Assembly (NCBI GenBank): GCA_041689995.1 | Contig: JBDNFD010000124.1 | Location: 1 to 40,578, forward strand | Source: DASSWG01 sp041689995 | Lineage (GTDB): Bacteria > Bacteroidota > Bacteroidia > Flavobacteriales > Flavobacteriaceae | Length of the DNA: 40,578 bases | Direction of reading: 5' to 3' | Part shown: one piece after another, positions 8,638 to 17,642 of the stretch | Layout: every line of letters begins with the position of its first letter | How positions within the stretch are numbered: the stretch's first letter is position 1 | Position numbers and translations under genes: made by a program | The notes under the pieces: generated by a model | Database searches by the model: none | What the model was told of the DNA's origin: nothing | The model's input: only the letters and a program-made list of their open reading frames with translations

Positions 8638-9241
8638 AACCTTATTGTTCGATTTTGGAGATGTTTTTCTGAACCTCGATAAACCAGCTACTTTGCGGCA
8701 ATTGAAAAGTTTTGGGCATACTGATTTTTTCACCAAAGAACAAATAACACTTTTGGAAACCTATGAAAAAGGACAAATTTCAACTCCGGGTTTTGTTGAA
8801 AATTTGAAACGTTTTTGTCCAGGAATTCCCGAAATACAATTATTGGATGCGTGGAACTCGGTTTTGCTGGATTTCCCCCAGAATCGGTTTGACTTCATTC
8901 AAAAACTTTCTGAAGAAAATAAATATCAACTGATTCTTTTGAGCAATACCAATGAACTACATATAGATTGGGTTTCAAAAAATATCGCTTTTTTTGAAGC
9001 ATTCAAAAATTGTTTCGATGCTTTTTATTTGTCGCACGAAATCAATTTTCGCAAACCAAATTATTCAATATTTGAATTTATTCTGCGAAAACACCAACTT
9101 TGCCCACAGGAAATTTTGTTTATCGACGATACAAAAGAGAATACCGATGCGGCAGAAAAGTTGGGTTTTCATACTTGGAACATTCATCCTGAAATTGAGG
9201 ATGTGACCGATCTTTTTATTCAAAATAAATCCTTGTTTTAA
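8630..9241 (+). CDS. HAD-IA family phosphatase (YihX-like)
   Basis: A 203-residue haloacid dehalogenase-type phosphatase. Motif I is LLFDFGDV with nucleophile D8, motif II is LLSNTN, motif III is the lysine in NFRKPN, and motif IV is FIDDTKENTDAA. The layout and the LSNTNELH and FRKPxxxIF segments resemble E. coli YihX, an alpha-glucose-1-phosphate phosphatase. It overlaps ribD by 8 nt and is followed by yigZ after 1 nt, so it could be the flavin-pathway phosphatase, which is often a HAD enzyme. That is only an inference from position. Confidence 0.85.
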   Translation: MIKTLLFDFGDVFLNLDKPATLRQLKSFGHTDFFTKEQITLLETYEKGQISTPGFVENLKRFCPGIPEIQLLDAWNSVLLDFPQNRFDFIQKLSEENKYQLILLSNTNELHIDWVSKNIAFFEAFKNCFDAFYLSHEINFRKPNYSIFEFILRKHQLCPQEILFIDDTKENTDAAEKLGFHTWNIHPEIEDVTDLFIQNKSLF

Positions 9242-9242
9242 A

Positions 9243-9860
9243 ATGGAAGAGGAAGAACGGGATTTTTATTTCACGTTGTCTTCTTCCAGCGAGGAAGTGC
9301 TTTTCAAAGATCGTGGAAGTAAATTTATCGGAATTGCATTTCCCATAAAAACGGAAGAAGAAGCCAAAGAAAAGCTGGATTTATTAAGAAATAATGATCA
9401 TAAAGCCGGTCATTTTTGTTATGCGTGGCGGCTTGGGGAAAATTACGAACATTATCGCACAAATGACGATGGTGAACCTTCGAATTCCGCTGGAGCTCCG
9501 ATTTATGGACAAATACAATCATTCGATTTGACAAATGTATTGATAGTGGTTCGGCGTCATTTTGGCGGCACAAAATTGGGCATTGGCGGATTAATCAACG
9601 CTTACCGAACCACGGCAAAAATGGCGATGGAAAATGCTGTAATCGTTCGCAGAACAATCGATTGCACGTATCTAATAAGCTTCGATTATCCCGTTATTAA
9701 TACGGTAATGCGGATAATCAAAGAACATAATTTAAATGTTGTGGATCAAATTTTGGAACTGGACTGCCGGATTTTCATTTCCGTCAGAAAAAAGGATAGC
9801 GCCAAAGTATTTTCATTGTTCGAAAATATTAAAGATGTAAAAATAGCACTACAGGAATGA
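9243..9860 (+). CDS. YigZ/IMPACT family protein
   Basis: A 205-residue protein of the UPF0029 (YigZ/IMPACT) family. The signature NDDGEPSNSAGAPI and the block VRRHFGGTKLGIGGLINAYR are clear in the N-terminal domain (about 15-125); the rest is a short ferredoxin-like C-terminal domain. It starts 1 nt after the HAD phosphatase and ends the ribD operon, converging on the peptidyl-prolyl isomerase gene. Molecular function is not settled; the eukaryotic homologue modulates translation control. Confidence 0.9.
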   Translation: MEEEERDFYFTLSSSSEEVLFKDRGSKFIGIAFPIKTEEEAKEKLDLLRNNDHKAGHFCYAWRLGENYEHYRTNDDGEPSNSAGAPIYGQIQSFDLTNVLIVVRRHFGGTKLGIGGLINAYRTTAKMAMENAVIVRRTIDCTYLISFDYPVINTVMRIIKEHNLNVVDQILELDCRIFISVRKKDSAKVFSLFENIKDVKIALQE

Positions 9861-9866
9861 AGATTC

Positions 9867-10799
9867 TTAGTTGACTTTTAGCAGTTCCACATCGAAAATC
9901 AGGGTGGCATTCGGCGGAATAATACCTCCGGCGCCTTGTGAACCATATCCCAAATTGGCGGGAATGACCAATCTGGCTTTGTCGCCTTCCCGCATTAGTG
10001 CAATACCTTCGTCCCAACCGGCAATCACATGTCCTTTGCCGAGCGGAAACTCAAGAGGTTGTTTTCGTTTGTATGAAGAGTCGAAAACCGTGCCGTCGGT
10101 AAGCATTCCTTTGTAATGAACAGAAACTTTCTTTCCTTTTTCGGCTTCTTTTCCAGAGCCTTTTTCTTCAAATTTATAACGAAGCCCTGAATCTGTTTTT
10201 TTAAAAACTTGTGAAATTTCACCTAATAATTCTTCTTGTTGGTTTTTGGCTGCGGCTTCGCGTTCAGCTTTTGCACCTGTAAATTGCCGAAAACTTTCTA
10301 CAGCATTGAATTTTTCGGCTTTTTCGCCAATTCTTTCAATGCGCACACTTTCCAAAATGTCATCTTGCGAAATGGCATCGACCACTTCTTGACCTTCTAC
10401 CACTTTTCCAAAAATAGTATGTTTTCCGTCCAACCAAGGGGTAGGGGTATGGGTGATGAAAAATTGACTTCCATTGGTTCCTGGACCAGCGTTGGCCATG
10501 GATAAAATTCCTGGGGAATCGTGTTTTAAATCGGGATGGATTTCATCTTCAAATTTATAATTCGGTCCACCAGCGCCCGTTCCTTTTGGATCGCCACCTT
10601 GGATCATGAAATTTGGGATTACCCGATGAAATTTGAGTCCGTTGTAATAAGGTTTTCCTTGTGGGATGACGCCATTTTCCAGTTTTCCTTCCGACAAGGC
10701 CACAAAATCACCGACTGTGCCAGGAGTTTTTTCAAATTCTAATTTTAGGACAATTTCTCCTTTTGTTGTTTGTAGATGTGCGTACAATCCGTTTTCCAT
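9867..10799 (-). CDS. Cyclophilin-FKBP fused peptidyl-prolyl isomerase
   Basis: A 310-residue fusion of two unrelated prolyl-isomerase folds. Residues 1-170 are a cyclophilin (FHRVIPNFMIQGGDPKGTG, then GTNGSQFFIT and LDGKHTIFGKV). Residues about 205-310 are an FKBP domain (VSVHYKGMLTDGTVFDSS, GWDEGIALM, ANLGYG, PPNATLIFDVELL). A linker of about 40 charged residues joins them. There is no signal peptide, so it is probably cytoplasmic. A minus-strand TATCTTTG box (10819-10826) lies 20 nt upstream of the start. It converges on yigZ with a 6-nt gap. Confidence 0.93.
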   Translation of the reverse strand: MENGLYAHLQTTKGEIVLKLEFEKTPGTVGDFVALSEGKLENGVIPQGKPYYNGLKFHRVIPNFMIQGGDPKGTGAGGPNYKFEDEIHPDLKHDSPGILSMANAGPGTNGSQFFITHTPTPWLDGKHTIFGKVVEGQEVVDAISQDDILESVRIERIGEKAEKFNAVESFRQFTGAKAEREAAAKNQQEELLGEISQVFKKTDSGLRYKFEEKGSGKEAEKGKKVSVHYKGMLTDGTVFDSSYKRKQPLEFPLGKGHVIAGWDEGIALMREGDKARLVIPANLGYGSQGAGGIIPPNATLIFDVELLKVN

Positions 10800-10850
10800 C
10801 GTAATTTTCTTTGAGTTGCAAAGATATTCATTTTAACTCAAAACTCAGGA

Positions 10851-13046
10851 CTAATTCGCTACTTCACTCAGGAATTTTATACGGTATAACCGAAGTTCAT
10901 CGTAGTCATAATCGCCGTCGAATTCTTCCATTGCATCTTCGATTTTATCGGTTTTTGCTTCCAGAAAATATTCATGAACCTCTTCCTGTTGTTCTTCATC
11001 CAAAAGTTCGTCGATCCAATAGGAAATATTCAATTTGGTGCCGCTATTGACAATTGCTTCCATTTCTTTGATGAATTCCGGCATTTCCATTCCCTTAGCT
11101 TGTGCAATGTCCGTCAACGGCAGTTTTCTGTCCACATTCTGAATAATGTATAATTTTAAAGCACTATTTGCCCCCGTGGATTTTACAACTAGATCGTCTG
11201 GGCGCAAAATTTCATTTTCTTCAACATAGTTTTCAATAAGTTCAATAAAATCTTTTCCGAATTTCTTTGCTTTTCCTTCGCCGACACCGTGAATATTGCT
11301 CAATTCCGCCAAGGTCATCGGATATTTCAGGGCCATATCTTCTAAAGAGGGTTCTTGAAAAACGACAAACGGAGGAACATTTTTTCGTTTGGCGACCTGT
11401 TTCCGCAAAGCGAGTAACATTTTTAACAATTTCTCGTCAGTACTTCCGCCGCCGCCTTTTTGTTGAGTTATAATGGAACCATTACCTTCTTTACTGTACT
11501 CGTGATCCTCGGTCATCATAAAGGAATGAGGTGACTTCAGATAATCTTGCCCTTTTTCCGTGATTTTAACCACACCATAAGATTCGATATCTTTTCTCAA
11601 AAATCCAGCTACCAAAACTTGTCGAAGAAGAGCTGTCCAGAAAACATCTGGTTTGTAATTCCCTTTTTCAAAAAGTGGAAGTTCATCAGTTTTGTGTGAT
11701 TTTATCAAAGCGTTCGATTTCCCGATCAAGGTATTCACCACGTTTTTGGATTTGTATAACTGGCTCGTTTGATCAATCGTTTTCATCAACAAAACCACCT
11801 CGCGTTCAGCTTCTATTTTCTTTTTCGGATTTTGAATATTATCATCCATATCAGCACCCAAGCCGGTTTCGGAATCGAATTCTTCCCCAAAATAATGTAG
11901 GATGAATTTTCTGCGGGAAATAGATGTTTCCGCATAAGCGACGACTTCTTGCAACAAAGCATGTCCGATTTCCTGTTCCGCCACAGGTTTTCCGCTCATG
12001 AATTTTTCCAGTTTTTCAATATCTTTATATGCATAGAATGCCAGACAATGACCTTCGCCTCCATCGCGGCCAGCTCGCCCGGTTTCTTGATAATAACTTT
12101 CAATGCTTTTTGGAATGTCGTGATGGATCACAAAACGAACATCTGGTTTGTCGATCCCCATTCCGAAGGCAATAGTGGCTACCACAACATCTACATCTTG
12201 TCGAAGAAATAAATCTTGGTGGCGGGCGCGGGTTTTGGCGTCCAAACCTGCATGGTACGGAACGGCTGAAATTCCGTTCACTTGAAGGGTTTGCGCCAGT
12301 TCTTCTACACGTTTTCGGCTAAGACAATAGATTATTCCGCTTTTGCCGGAATTTTGTTTCACAAAACGGATAATATCAGAATCTACGTTTGCCGTTTTTG
12401 GACGGATTTCGTAATATAAATTCGGTCGGTTGAAGGAAGCTTTGAAGGTATTTGCTTCTGGAATCCCCAGATTTTTCAAAATATCCTCTTGCACTTTTGG
12501 CGTAGCGGTGGCGGTCAATCCAATAATGGGAACATTTCCGCCGATGCGTTCAATGATTTTTCGCAAATTTCGATATTCCGGTCGAAAATCATGGCCCCAT
12601 TCGCTGATGCAGTGCGCTTCATCAATGGCTAAAAAAGAAATCTCCTGATTTTTTAAAAAATCGACATTTTCTTCTTTTGTAAGTGATTCTGGCGCGACGT
12701 ACAACAATTTTGTGATGCCGTCGGAAATATCCTGCTTCACTTGTCGTATTTCGGTTTTGTTCAAGGAAGAATTCAAAACGTGGGCAATCCCATGATGCGA
12801 AGAAATCCCGCGGAGCACGTCCACTTGGTTTTTCATAAGGGCGATCAATGGCGAAACGACGATGGCCGTTCCTTCTTTTATAAGTGCCGGAAGTTGATAG
12901 CATAATGATTTTCCGCCGCCGGTGGGCATTACCACAAACGTGTGATGGTCGGAGAGAATGCTTTTTATAACTTGTTCTTGAAGCCCTTTAAACTGACTGA
13001 ACCCAAAATATTTCTTGAGTTGTTCGTGTAAATCGATTTCGGTCAA
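10851..13046 (-). CDS. recQ: ATP-dependent DNA helicase RecQ
   Basis: A 731-residue RecQ helicase that unwinds DNA 3'-5' during recombination and repair. Walker A is MPTGGGKSLCYQ, the DEAH box is AIDEAHCISEWGHDF, and motif VI is YYQETGRAGRDG. The RQC zinc/winged-helix region follows, although the usual four-cysteine zinc cluster is not evident (YAETSISRRKFILHYFGE in its place). The HRDC domain is near 520-600 (LEDMALKYPMTLAELSNIHG). A helical C-terminal extension of about 110 residues completes it. It is divergent from kdsD. Confidence 0.95.
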   Translation of the reverse strand: MTEIDLHEQLKKYFGFSQFKGLQEQVIKSILSDHHTFVVMPTGGGKSLCYQLPALIKEGTAIVVSPLIALMKNQVDVLRGISSHHGIAHVLNSSLNKTEIRQVKQDISDGITKLLYVAPESLTKEENVDFLKNQEISFLAIDEAHCISEWGHDFRPEYRNLRKIIERIGGNVPIIGLTATATPKVQEDILKNLGIPEANTFKASFNRPNLYYEIRPKTANVDSDIIRFVKQNSGKSGIIYCLSRKRVEELAQTLQVNGISAVPYHAGLDAKTRARHQDLFLRQDVDVVVATIAFGMGIDKPDVRFVIHHDIPKSIESYYQETGRAGRDGGEGHCLAFYAYKDIEKLEKFMSGKPVAEQEIGHALLQEVVAYAETSISRRKFILHYFGEEFDSETGLGADMDDNIQNPKKKIEAEREVVLLMKTIDQTSQLYKSKNVVNTLIGKSNALIKSHKTDELPLFEKGNYKPDVFWTALLRQVLVAGFLRKDIESYGVVKITEKGQDYLKSPHSFMMTEDHEYSKEGNGSIITQQKGGGGSTDEKLLKMLLALRKQVAKRKNVPPFVVFQEPSLEDMALKYPMTLAELSNIHGVGEGKAKKFGKDFIELIENYVEENEILRPDDLVVKSTGANSALKLYIIQNVDRKLPLTDIAQAKGMEMPEFIKEMEAIVNSGTKLNISYWIDELLDEEQQEEVHEYFLEAKTDKIEDAMEEFDGDYDYDELRLYRIKFLSEVAN

Positions 13047-13065
13047 ACTGATAATTTAATGTTAC

Positions 13066-13083
13066 AAATTTAGTTACCTTTGT
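13066..13083. promoter_or_regulatory. Divergent promoter boxes between recQ and kdsD
   Basis: A minus-strand TAAATTTG (13066-13073) sits 20 nt before recQ, and a plus-strand TACCTTTG (13076-13083) sits 54 nt before kdsD. Both match TAnnTTTG; the matching -33 TTG is not clear on either side. Confidence 0.45.
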
Positions 13084-13137
13084 GGTCTTAAAGATACGTT
13101 TTTCTTTAGGATTTGCAACTTCTTAATTTTTTATTTA

Positions 13138-14100
13138 ATGCTCCACGACAAAATTCTTGTTGTTGCCAAGGAAACCATTTCCAATGAGGCCGCTGCAATT
13201 GCCAATTTGGAAAACCTATTGAACGAAGAGTTTGCTCAAGCGGTGGAATGCATATATAACACCAAAGGTAGGGTAATTATTACAGGAATAGGCAAAAGTG
13301 CAATTATTGCCACAAAAATTGTCGCTACCCTTAATTCTACTGGAACACCTGCCGTTTTTATGCACGCTGCCGATGCTATTCATGGCGATTTGGGTACGAT
13401 TTTGAAGGAAGACGTGGTGGTTTGTATTTCTAAAAGTGGCAACACCCCGGAAATAAAAGTGTTGGTGCCTTTCATAAAAGGTTTCCACAATAAATTGATT
13501 GCCATAACGGGAAACAAAGATTCTTTTTTAGGGCAACATGCCGATTTCGTCTTGAATACTTTTGTTGAAAAAGAGGCCTGCCCGAACAATTTAGCTCCTA
13601 CCACAAGCACCACTGCCCAATTGGTAATTGGTGATGCCGTGGCGGTTTGTTTGTTGCATATCCGGGGATTTTCCAGTAATGATTTCGCCAAGTATCATCC
13701 TGGGGGCGCTTTGGGAAAAAAACTCTATTTGCGTGTTGGCGATATTACTTCCGAGAATTTAAAGCCTCAGGTTTCTCCAGAAACCAATATAAAAGATGTG
13801 ATCATAGAAATCACCGAAAAAATGTTGGGGGTTACTGCCGTTACAGAAAATGGGAAAATTGTTGGAATTATTACAGATGGTGATTTACGACGTATGCTTT
13901 CCAAAAACGATAATTTCATGAACTTGAAAGCCAAGGATATTATGTCGGCTTCACCAAAAACAATTACGAACAATGCCATGGCCGTCGAAGCTATGGATAT
14001 TATGGAAAACAGCGGGATTTCACAATTGCTTGCCGAGAAAAACGGAAAATACTGTGGAGTGATTCATCTTCACAATCTTATTAAAGAAGGAATTATTTAA
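13138..14100 (+). CDS. kdsD: D-arabinose 5-phosphate isomerase (KpsF/GutQ/KdsD)
   Basis: A 320-residue sugar isomerase that makes arabinose 5-phosphate from ribulose 5-phosphate for Kdo, the inner core sugar of LPS. The SIS domain occupies about 30-180 (ITGIGKSAIIATKIVATL, the serine-rich VVCISKSGNTPEI, and ALAPTTSTTAQL-like loop APTTSTT). Two CBS domains follow (about 205-318), with IITDGDLRRML in the first. Full family length. It is followed by tatC after 1 nt and then lptB, an envelope biogenesis group. It is divergent from recQ. Confidence 0.93.
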   Translation: MLHDKILVVAKETISNEAAAIANLENLLNEEFAQAVECIYNTKGRVIITGIGKSAIIATKIVATLNSTGTPAVFMHAADAIHGDLGTILKEDVVVCISKSGNTPEIKVLVPFIKGFHNKLIAITGNKDSFLGQHADFVLNTFVEKEACPNNLAPTTSTTAQLVIGDAVAVCLLHIRGFSSNDFAKYHPGGALGKKLYLRVGDITSENLKPQVSPETNIKDVIIEITEKMLGVTAVTENGKIVGIITDGDLRRMLSKNDNFMNLKAKDIMSASPKTITNNAMAVEAMDIMENSGISQLLAEKNGKYCGVIHLHNLIKEGII

Positions 14101-14101
14101 G

Positions 14102-14932
14102 ATGGTCAAAAAATTAAAAGACTTCGAACACATGTCATTTCTGGATCATCTTGAAGATTTAAGATGGCATTTGATTCGAGCCACTTTGGCTGTTGTTATC
14201 CTGGCTATTATCGCTTTTTTGGCAAAAGGGTTTATTTTTGACGTACTACTTTTCGGTCCTTCACAACCCGATTTTATTTCGTACGATATAATGTGTCGGC
14301 TCGCCACGTCTTTCGGAATGGACCAGAGTTTGTGCTTCTCGGAAATGGCTTATGGTATTCAGAGCCGGACAATGGGCGGACAGTTCAACGCTCATGTATG
14401 GACCGCATTTACCGCGGGATTTATAGTGGCTTTTCCCTATATATTATATGAATTTTGGCGCTTTATTTCTCCAGGAATGAAACCCAGCGAACGCAAAAAT
14501 TCAAAAGGTTTTATTGCGGCCGCGTCCGTTTTGTTCTTTGTGGGTGTTTTGTTTGGCTATTATGTGGTAACACCACTTTCTTTGAATTTCTTGGGGAATT
14601 ATCGAGTTAGTGATTTGGTTGTGAACGAATTTGATCTGGCAAGTTATATCGGCTTGGTCCGGTCCACTGTTTTGGCCAGTGGTTTGGCTTTTGAACTGCC
14701 AATTATCATCTTTTTAATGACCAAGGCCGATTTGGTTTCGCCACAAGATTTAAGGAACAACCGAAAAATTTCTTCTTTGGTCGTCCTTATCCTTGCGGCA
14801 ATTATTACACCACCCGATGTGGTAAGTTTAATTATTGTAGCAATACCATTGTTGGCTTTATATGAAGTGAGTATCTTGATCTCGAAATTTGCCAGAAGGA
14901 GAGAAGATAGAAAAAAGGAAACTGTTGAATAA
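14102..14932 (+). CDS. tatC: Sec-independent protein translocase TatC
   Basis: A 276-residue polytopic membrane protein, the signal-peptide receptor of the twin-arginine translocation system. The N-terminal MSFLDHLEDLRWHLIRA is the TatC signature, and the FAFPYILYEFWRFISPG-like segment FPYILYEFWRFISPG and the GLAFELPII segment are in place. About six membrane helices are visible. An insertion around residues 55-90 (CRLATSFGMDQSLCF) is usual in Bacteroidota. tatA is not in this window. Starts 1 nt after kdsD, so the two are co-transcribed. Confidence 0.95.
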   Translation: MVKKLKDFEHMSFLDHLEDLRWHLIRATLAVVILAIIAFLAKGFIFDVLLFGPSQPDFISYDIMCRLATSFGMDQSLCFSEMAYGIQSRTMGGQFNAHVWTAFTAGFIVAFPYILYEFWRFISPGMKPSERKNSKGFIAAASVLFFVGVLFGYYVVTPLSLNFLGNYRVSDLVVNEFDLASYIGLVRSTVLASGLAFELPIIIFLMTKADLVSPQDLRNNRKISSLVVLILAAIITPPDVVSLIIVAIPLLALYEVSILISKFARRREDRKKETVE

Positions 14933-14969
14933 TCTGCCTGAATTCAATTGTTTCCAATAACAATAAATG

Positions 14970-14988
14970 AAAATCCTGAAAGGATTTT
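14970..14988 (+). promoter_or_regulatory. Small hairpin between tatC and lptB
   Basis: AAAATCC (14970-14976) and GGATTTT (14982-14988) can pair around a 5-nt loop. No T-run follows, so it is not a normal terminator; it could mark RNA processing or attenuation ahead of lptB. Confidence 0.3.
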
Positions 14989-15018
14989 GAGGCTAAGTAT
15001 AACAAAAATAGGATCAAT

Positions 15019-15759
15019 ATGCAGCTGCGAGCAGAAAATTTGATGAAATCCTATAAAGGAAGGGAAGTTGTCAAACAAATTTCCGTGAAATTGGAACAGG
15101 GGGAAATTGTGGGTTTGTTAGGCCCGAACGGTGCGGGGAAAACCACTTCTTTTTATATGATCGTAGGTTTAATAAAACCAAATCGAGGAAATATTTTCCT
15201 GGATGATTTGAATATCACCAAATTCCCTATGTATAAACGCGCACAACGCGGAATAGGATATTTGGCACAGGAGGCTTCAATTTTTAGAAAACTGAACATT
15301 GAAGAAAATATTTTGAGCGTTTTGGAACTCACCAATCTTTCCAAAAAAGAACGTCATTTGAAAATGGAAAGCCTCATCGATGAATTTGGACTTCAGCATA
15401 TTCGAAAAAACAGAGGCGACCTTTTATCTGGTGGCGAACGTAGAAGAACTGAAATTGCCCGAGCTTTGGCCACAGATCCGAAATTTATTCTGTTGGATGA
15501 ACCTTTTGCAGGTGTAGATCCAATTGCGGTTGAAGATATTCAGCGGATTGTCGCCCAATTGAAAGATAAAAACATCGGTATTCTAATCACGGACCACAAT
15601 GTTCAGGAAACTTTAGCGATCACCGATCGTACCTATTTAATGTTTGAAGGAAGTATTCTAAAACACGGCAGTCCAGAAGAACTTGCCGAAGACGAAATGG
15701 TTCGAAAAGTTTATTTGGGCCAAAACTTTGAATTAAGAAAGAAAAAACTTTTTAGTTGA
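15019..15759 (+). CDS. lptB: LPS export ABC transporter ATPase LptB
   Basis: A 246-residue ABC ATPase that powers extraction of LPS from the inner membrane with LptF/G/C. Walker A is GPNGAGKTTSFYMIVG, the Q-loop is GYLAQEASIF (the LptB-specific wording), the signature is LSGGERRRTEIARALA, Walker B is FILLDEPFAGVDPIAV, and the H-loop is LITDHNVQETL. These phrases separate LptB from other ABC ATPases. It follows kdsD and tatC, linking LPS sugar synthesis with export. Confidence 0.95.
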   Translation: MQLRAENLMKSYKGREVVKQISVKLEQGEIVGLLGPNGAGKTTSFYMIVGLIKPNRGNIFLDDLNITKFPMYKRAQRGIGYLAQEASIFRKLNIEENILSVLELTNLSKKERHLKMESLIDEFGLQHIRKNRGDLLSGGERRRTEIARALATDPKFILLDEPFAGVDPIAVEDIQRIVAQLKDKNIGILITDHNVQETLAITDRTYLMFEGSILKHGSPEELAEDEMVRKVYLGQNFELRKKKLFS

Positions 15760-16278
15760 AATTTTTCATTCGGAACTAAATTTTTCATTTGCTCCATTCG
15801 TTAAAATTATAGCGTCCAATGAAATTTTGATTTTTAAAGGCAGGTGGTTTAAGACATACAATTTTAAACTTCTGACTGTTGGTGTTTTAGCACAATATCT
15901 TTGTCTTTTCGAGCGCTGGCCCGACCAATCTTTCTGGCGACCAGTCGAGAACTATTGGTCTATACTAATTAGGTTTCGATTGCGCTCAACCGGACATTTG
16001 CCGGATTGATCAATATTGTAACAGGAAGCTGTTTTACTGACCTCTATTAATTTTTTACCCAAAAAGAACTGCCATATTCAAAATTAAATTTGTGGTATGG
16101 TTTCAGGAAATCGGTTATTTTTGGAACAGAAGACTTTTTCCGTCTTCAATGACGAATCCCGCCTACTTTCGGAGATCATTTAACCAATTATGGCGCAAAA
16201 ACTACCAAAAAAGCGAATTTTTCAGTAATTTTGCACTTTGAAAATAAAATCCCATCCGTTTATAGACGGATTATGTAT
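15760..16278. other. Gene-free stretch between lptB and the E2 gene
   Basis: No convincing gene was found in about 520 nt. Small inverted repeats occur: GACCAAT (15923-15929) with ATTGGTC (15954-15960) enclosing a nested CTGG-CGA-CCAG, and GAAGAC with GTCTTC at 16129-16147. ATCCGT and ACGGAT (16254-16271) flank a 6-nt loop just before the E2 start and could affect translation. A structured RNA cannot be excluded. Confidence 0.4.
16226..16233 (+). promoter_or_regulatory. Promoter -7 box for the E2 gene
   Basis: TAATTTTG matches TAnnTTTG and lies 45 nt before the ATG at 16279. No clear TTG element was found at the expected distance upstream. Confidence 0.4.
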
Positions 16279-17604
16279 ATGGCAAAATTTGAACTAAAAT
16301 TGCCCAAAATGGGCGAAAGCGTTGCGGAAGGAACGATCACCAATTGGTTAAAAGAGGTCGGTGATAAAATTGAAGCCGATGAAGCGGTTTTGGAAATCGC
16401 CACCGACAAAGTGGACACCGAAGTCCCCAGCGAAGTCGATGGCATATTGATTGAAAAATTATTTGCGGTTGATGATGTGGTTGCTGTCGGTCAAGCCATT
16501 GCGATCATTGAAACGGAAGGGGAATCTTACGAAAACGGGAAAAAGGAAGAAAAACAGCTAATCGGCGCCTCTCAAGTCGTGACGACAGAATCTAATGTGG
16601 AAGCCGTTGAAAAATCTATTTCGGATGCAAAAGCCACGGCCGCACCCACTGATTTTTCATCTTCTGAACGTTTTTATTCGCCATTGGTAAAAAATATGGC
16701 CAAAGAAGAAAATATTGATCTAACAGAATTGGAAAGTATTCCCGGTACGGGAAAAGACGGTCGAGTCACGAAAAACGACATGTTGGCCTATCTTAAAAAT
16801 AGAGGTGCTAAACCAGCCCAAAACTTTTCTGAAACAGAGAATATTCCAAATACTGAAAAAAGTAAACCTGCGACAGTGCCCGTAAGTTTGCAAGCCGGCG
16901 ATGAAATCATGGAAATGTCACGAATGGGTAAATTGATCGCCCATCATATGGTAAACAGTGTTCAAACTTCGGCCCACGTGCAATCCTTTATAGAAGTGGA
17001 CGTGACCAATATTTGGAACTGGCGCAATAGGGTGAAAAACCAATACGAAAAACGCGAAGGGGAGAAACTTACCTTCACACCGATTTTTATGGAAGCGGTG
17101 GCCAAAACAATCAAAGATTTCCCAATGATCAATATTGCGGTGGACGGGGATAAAATCATAAAAAGAAAAAATATCAATTTGGGAATGGCTGCTGCTTTGG
17201 CGGATGGAAATCTAATCGTTCCCGTGATTAAAAATGCCGATCAACTGAATTTGGTGGGAATGTCAAAAGCGGTGAATGACTTGGCAAGCCGTGCCAGAAA
17301 CGGAAAATTGAAGCCGGACGACACCCAGGGCGGAACCTACACTGTGACCAATGTCGGGACTTTTGGAAGTATTATGGGCACCCCAATCATCAATCAACCA
17401 CAAGTTGCGATTTTAGCATTGGGAGCCATTCGAAAAGTGCCAGCAGTCGTGGAAACTTCCGAGGGCGATTTCATCGGCATTCGTTACAAAATGTTTTTAT
17501 CGCACAGTTATGATCACCGTGTCGTAAATGGTGCTTTGGGCGGACAGTTTGTGCAGCGCGTAAAAGATTATTTGGAAAGCTTCGATGTGGACAGGACATT
17601 TTGA
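16279..17604 (+). CDS. 2-oxoacid dehydrogenase E2 (dihydrolipoyl acyltransferase)
   Basis: A 441-residue core of a 2-oxoacid dehydrogenase complex. The lipoyl domain (1-77) has the lipoylated lysine K44 in TDKVDTEVPSEV. An Ala/Ser/Glu-rich linker leads to a peripheral-subunit-binding domain (about 130-168, SPLVKNMAKEENIDLTELE) and the catalytic acyltransferase domain (about 205-435). The DKVDTEVPSEV wording suggests the branched-chain type rather than pyruvate. The catalytic motif reads SYDHRVVNGALGG with H413 and N417, where the classical motif is HxxxDG. ATG 16279 gives the family N-terminus MAKFELKLPKMGES; the in-frame ATG at 16273 is possible. No E1 or E3 gene is adjacent. Confidence 0.9.
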   Translation: MAKFELKLPKMGESVAEGTITNWLKEVGDKIEADEAVLEIATDKVDTEVPSEVDGILIEKLFAVDDVVAVGQAIAIIETEGESYENGKKEEKQLIGASQVVTTESNVEAVEKSISDAKATAAPTDFSSSERFYSPLVKNMAKEENIDLTELESIPGTGKDGRVTKNDMLAYLKNRGAKPAQNFSETENIPNTEKSKPATVPVSLQAGDEIMEMSRMGKLIAHHMVNSVQTSAHVQSFIEVDVTNIWNWRNRVKNQYEKREGEKLTFTPIFMEAVAKTIKDFPMINIAVDGDKIIKRKNINLGMAAALADGNLIVPVIKNADQLNLVGMSKAVNDLASRARNGKLKPDDTQGGTYTVTNVGTFGSIMGTPIINQPQVAILALGAIRKVPAVVETSEGDFIGIRYKMFLSHSYDHRVVNGALGGQFVQRVKDYLESFDVDRTF

Positions 17605-17642
17605 TGAAATTGGAACCCTAGTTAGGAATTAAAATAAAATTT

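Noticed and set aside
15827..16009. 60-residue frame after lptB
   Set aside because: Low-complexity hydrophobic/aromatic sequence with no conserved pattern; treated as non-coding.
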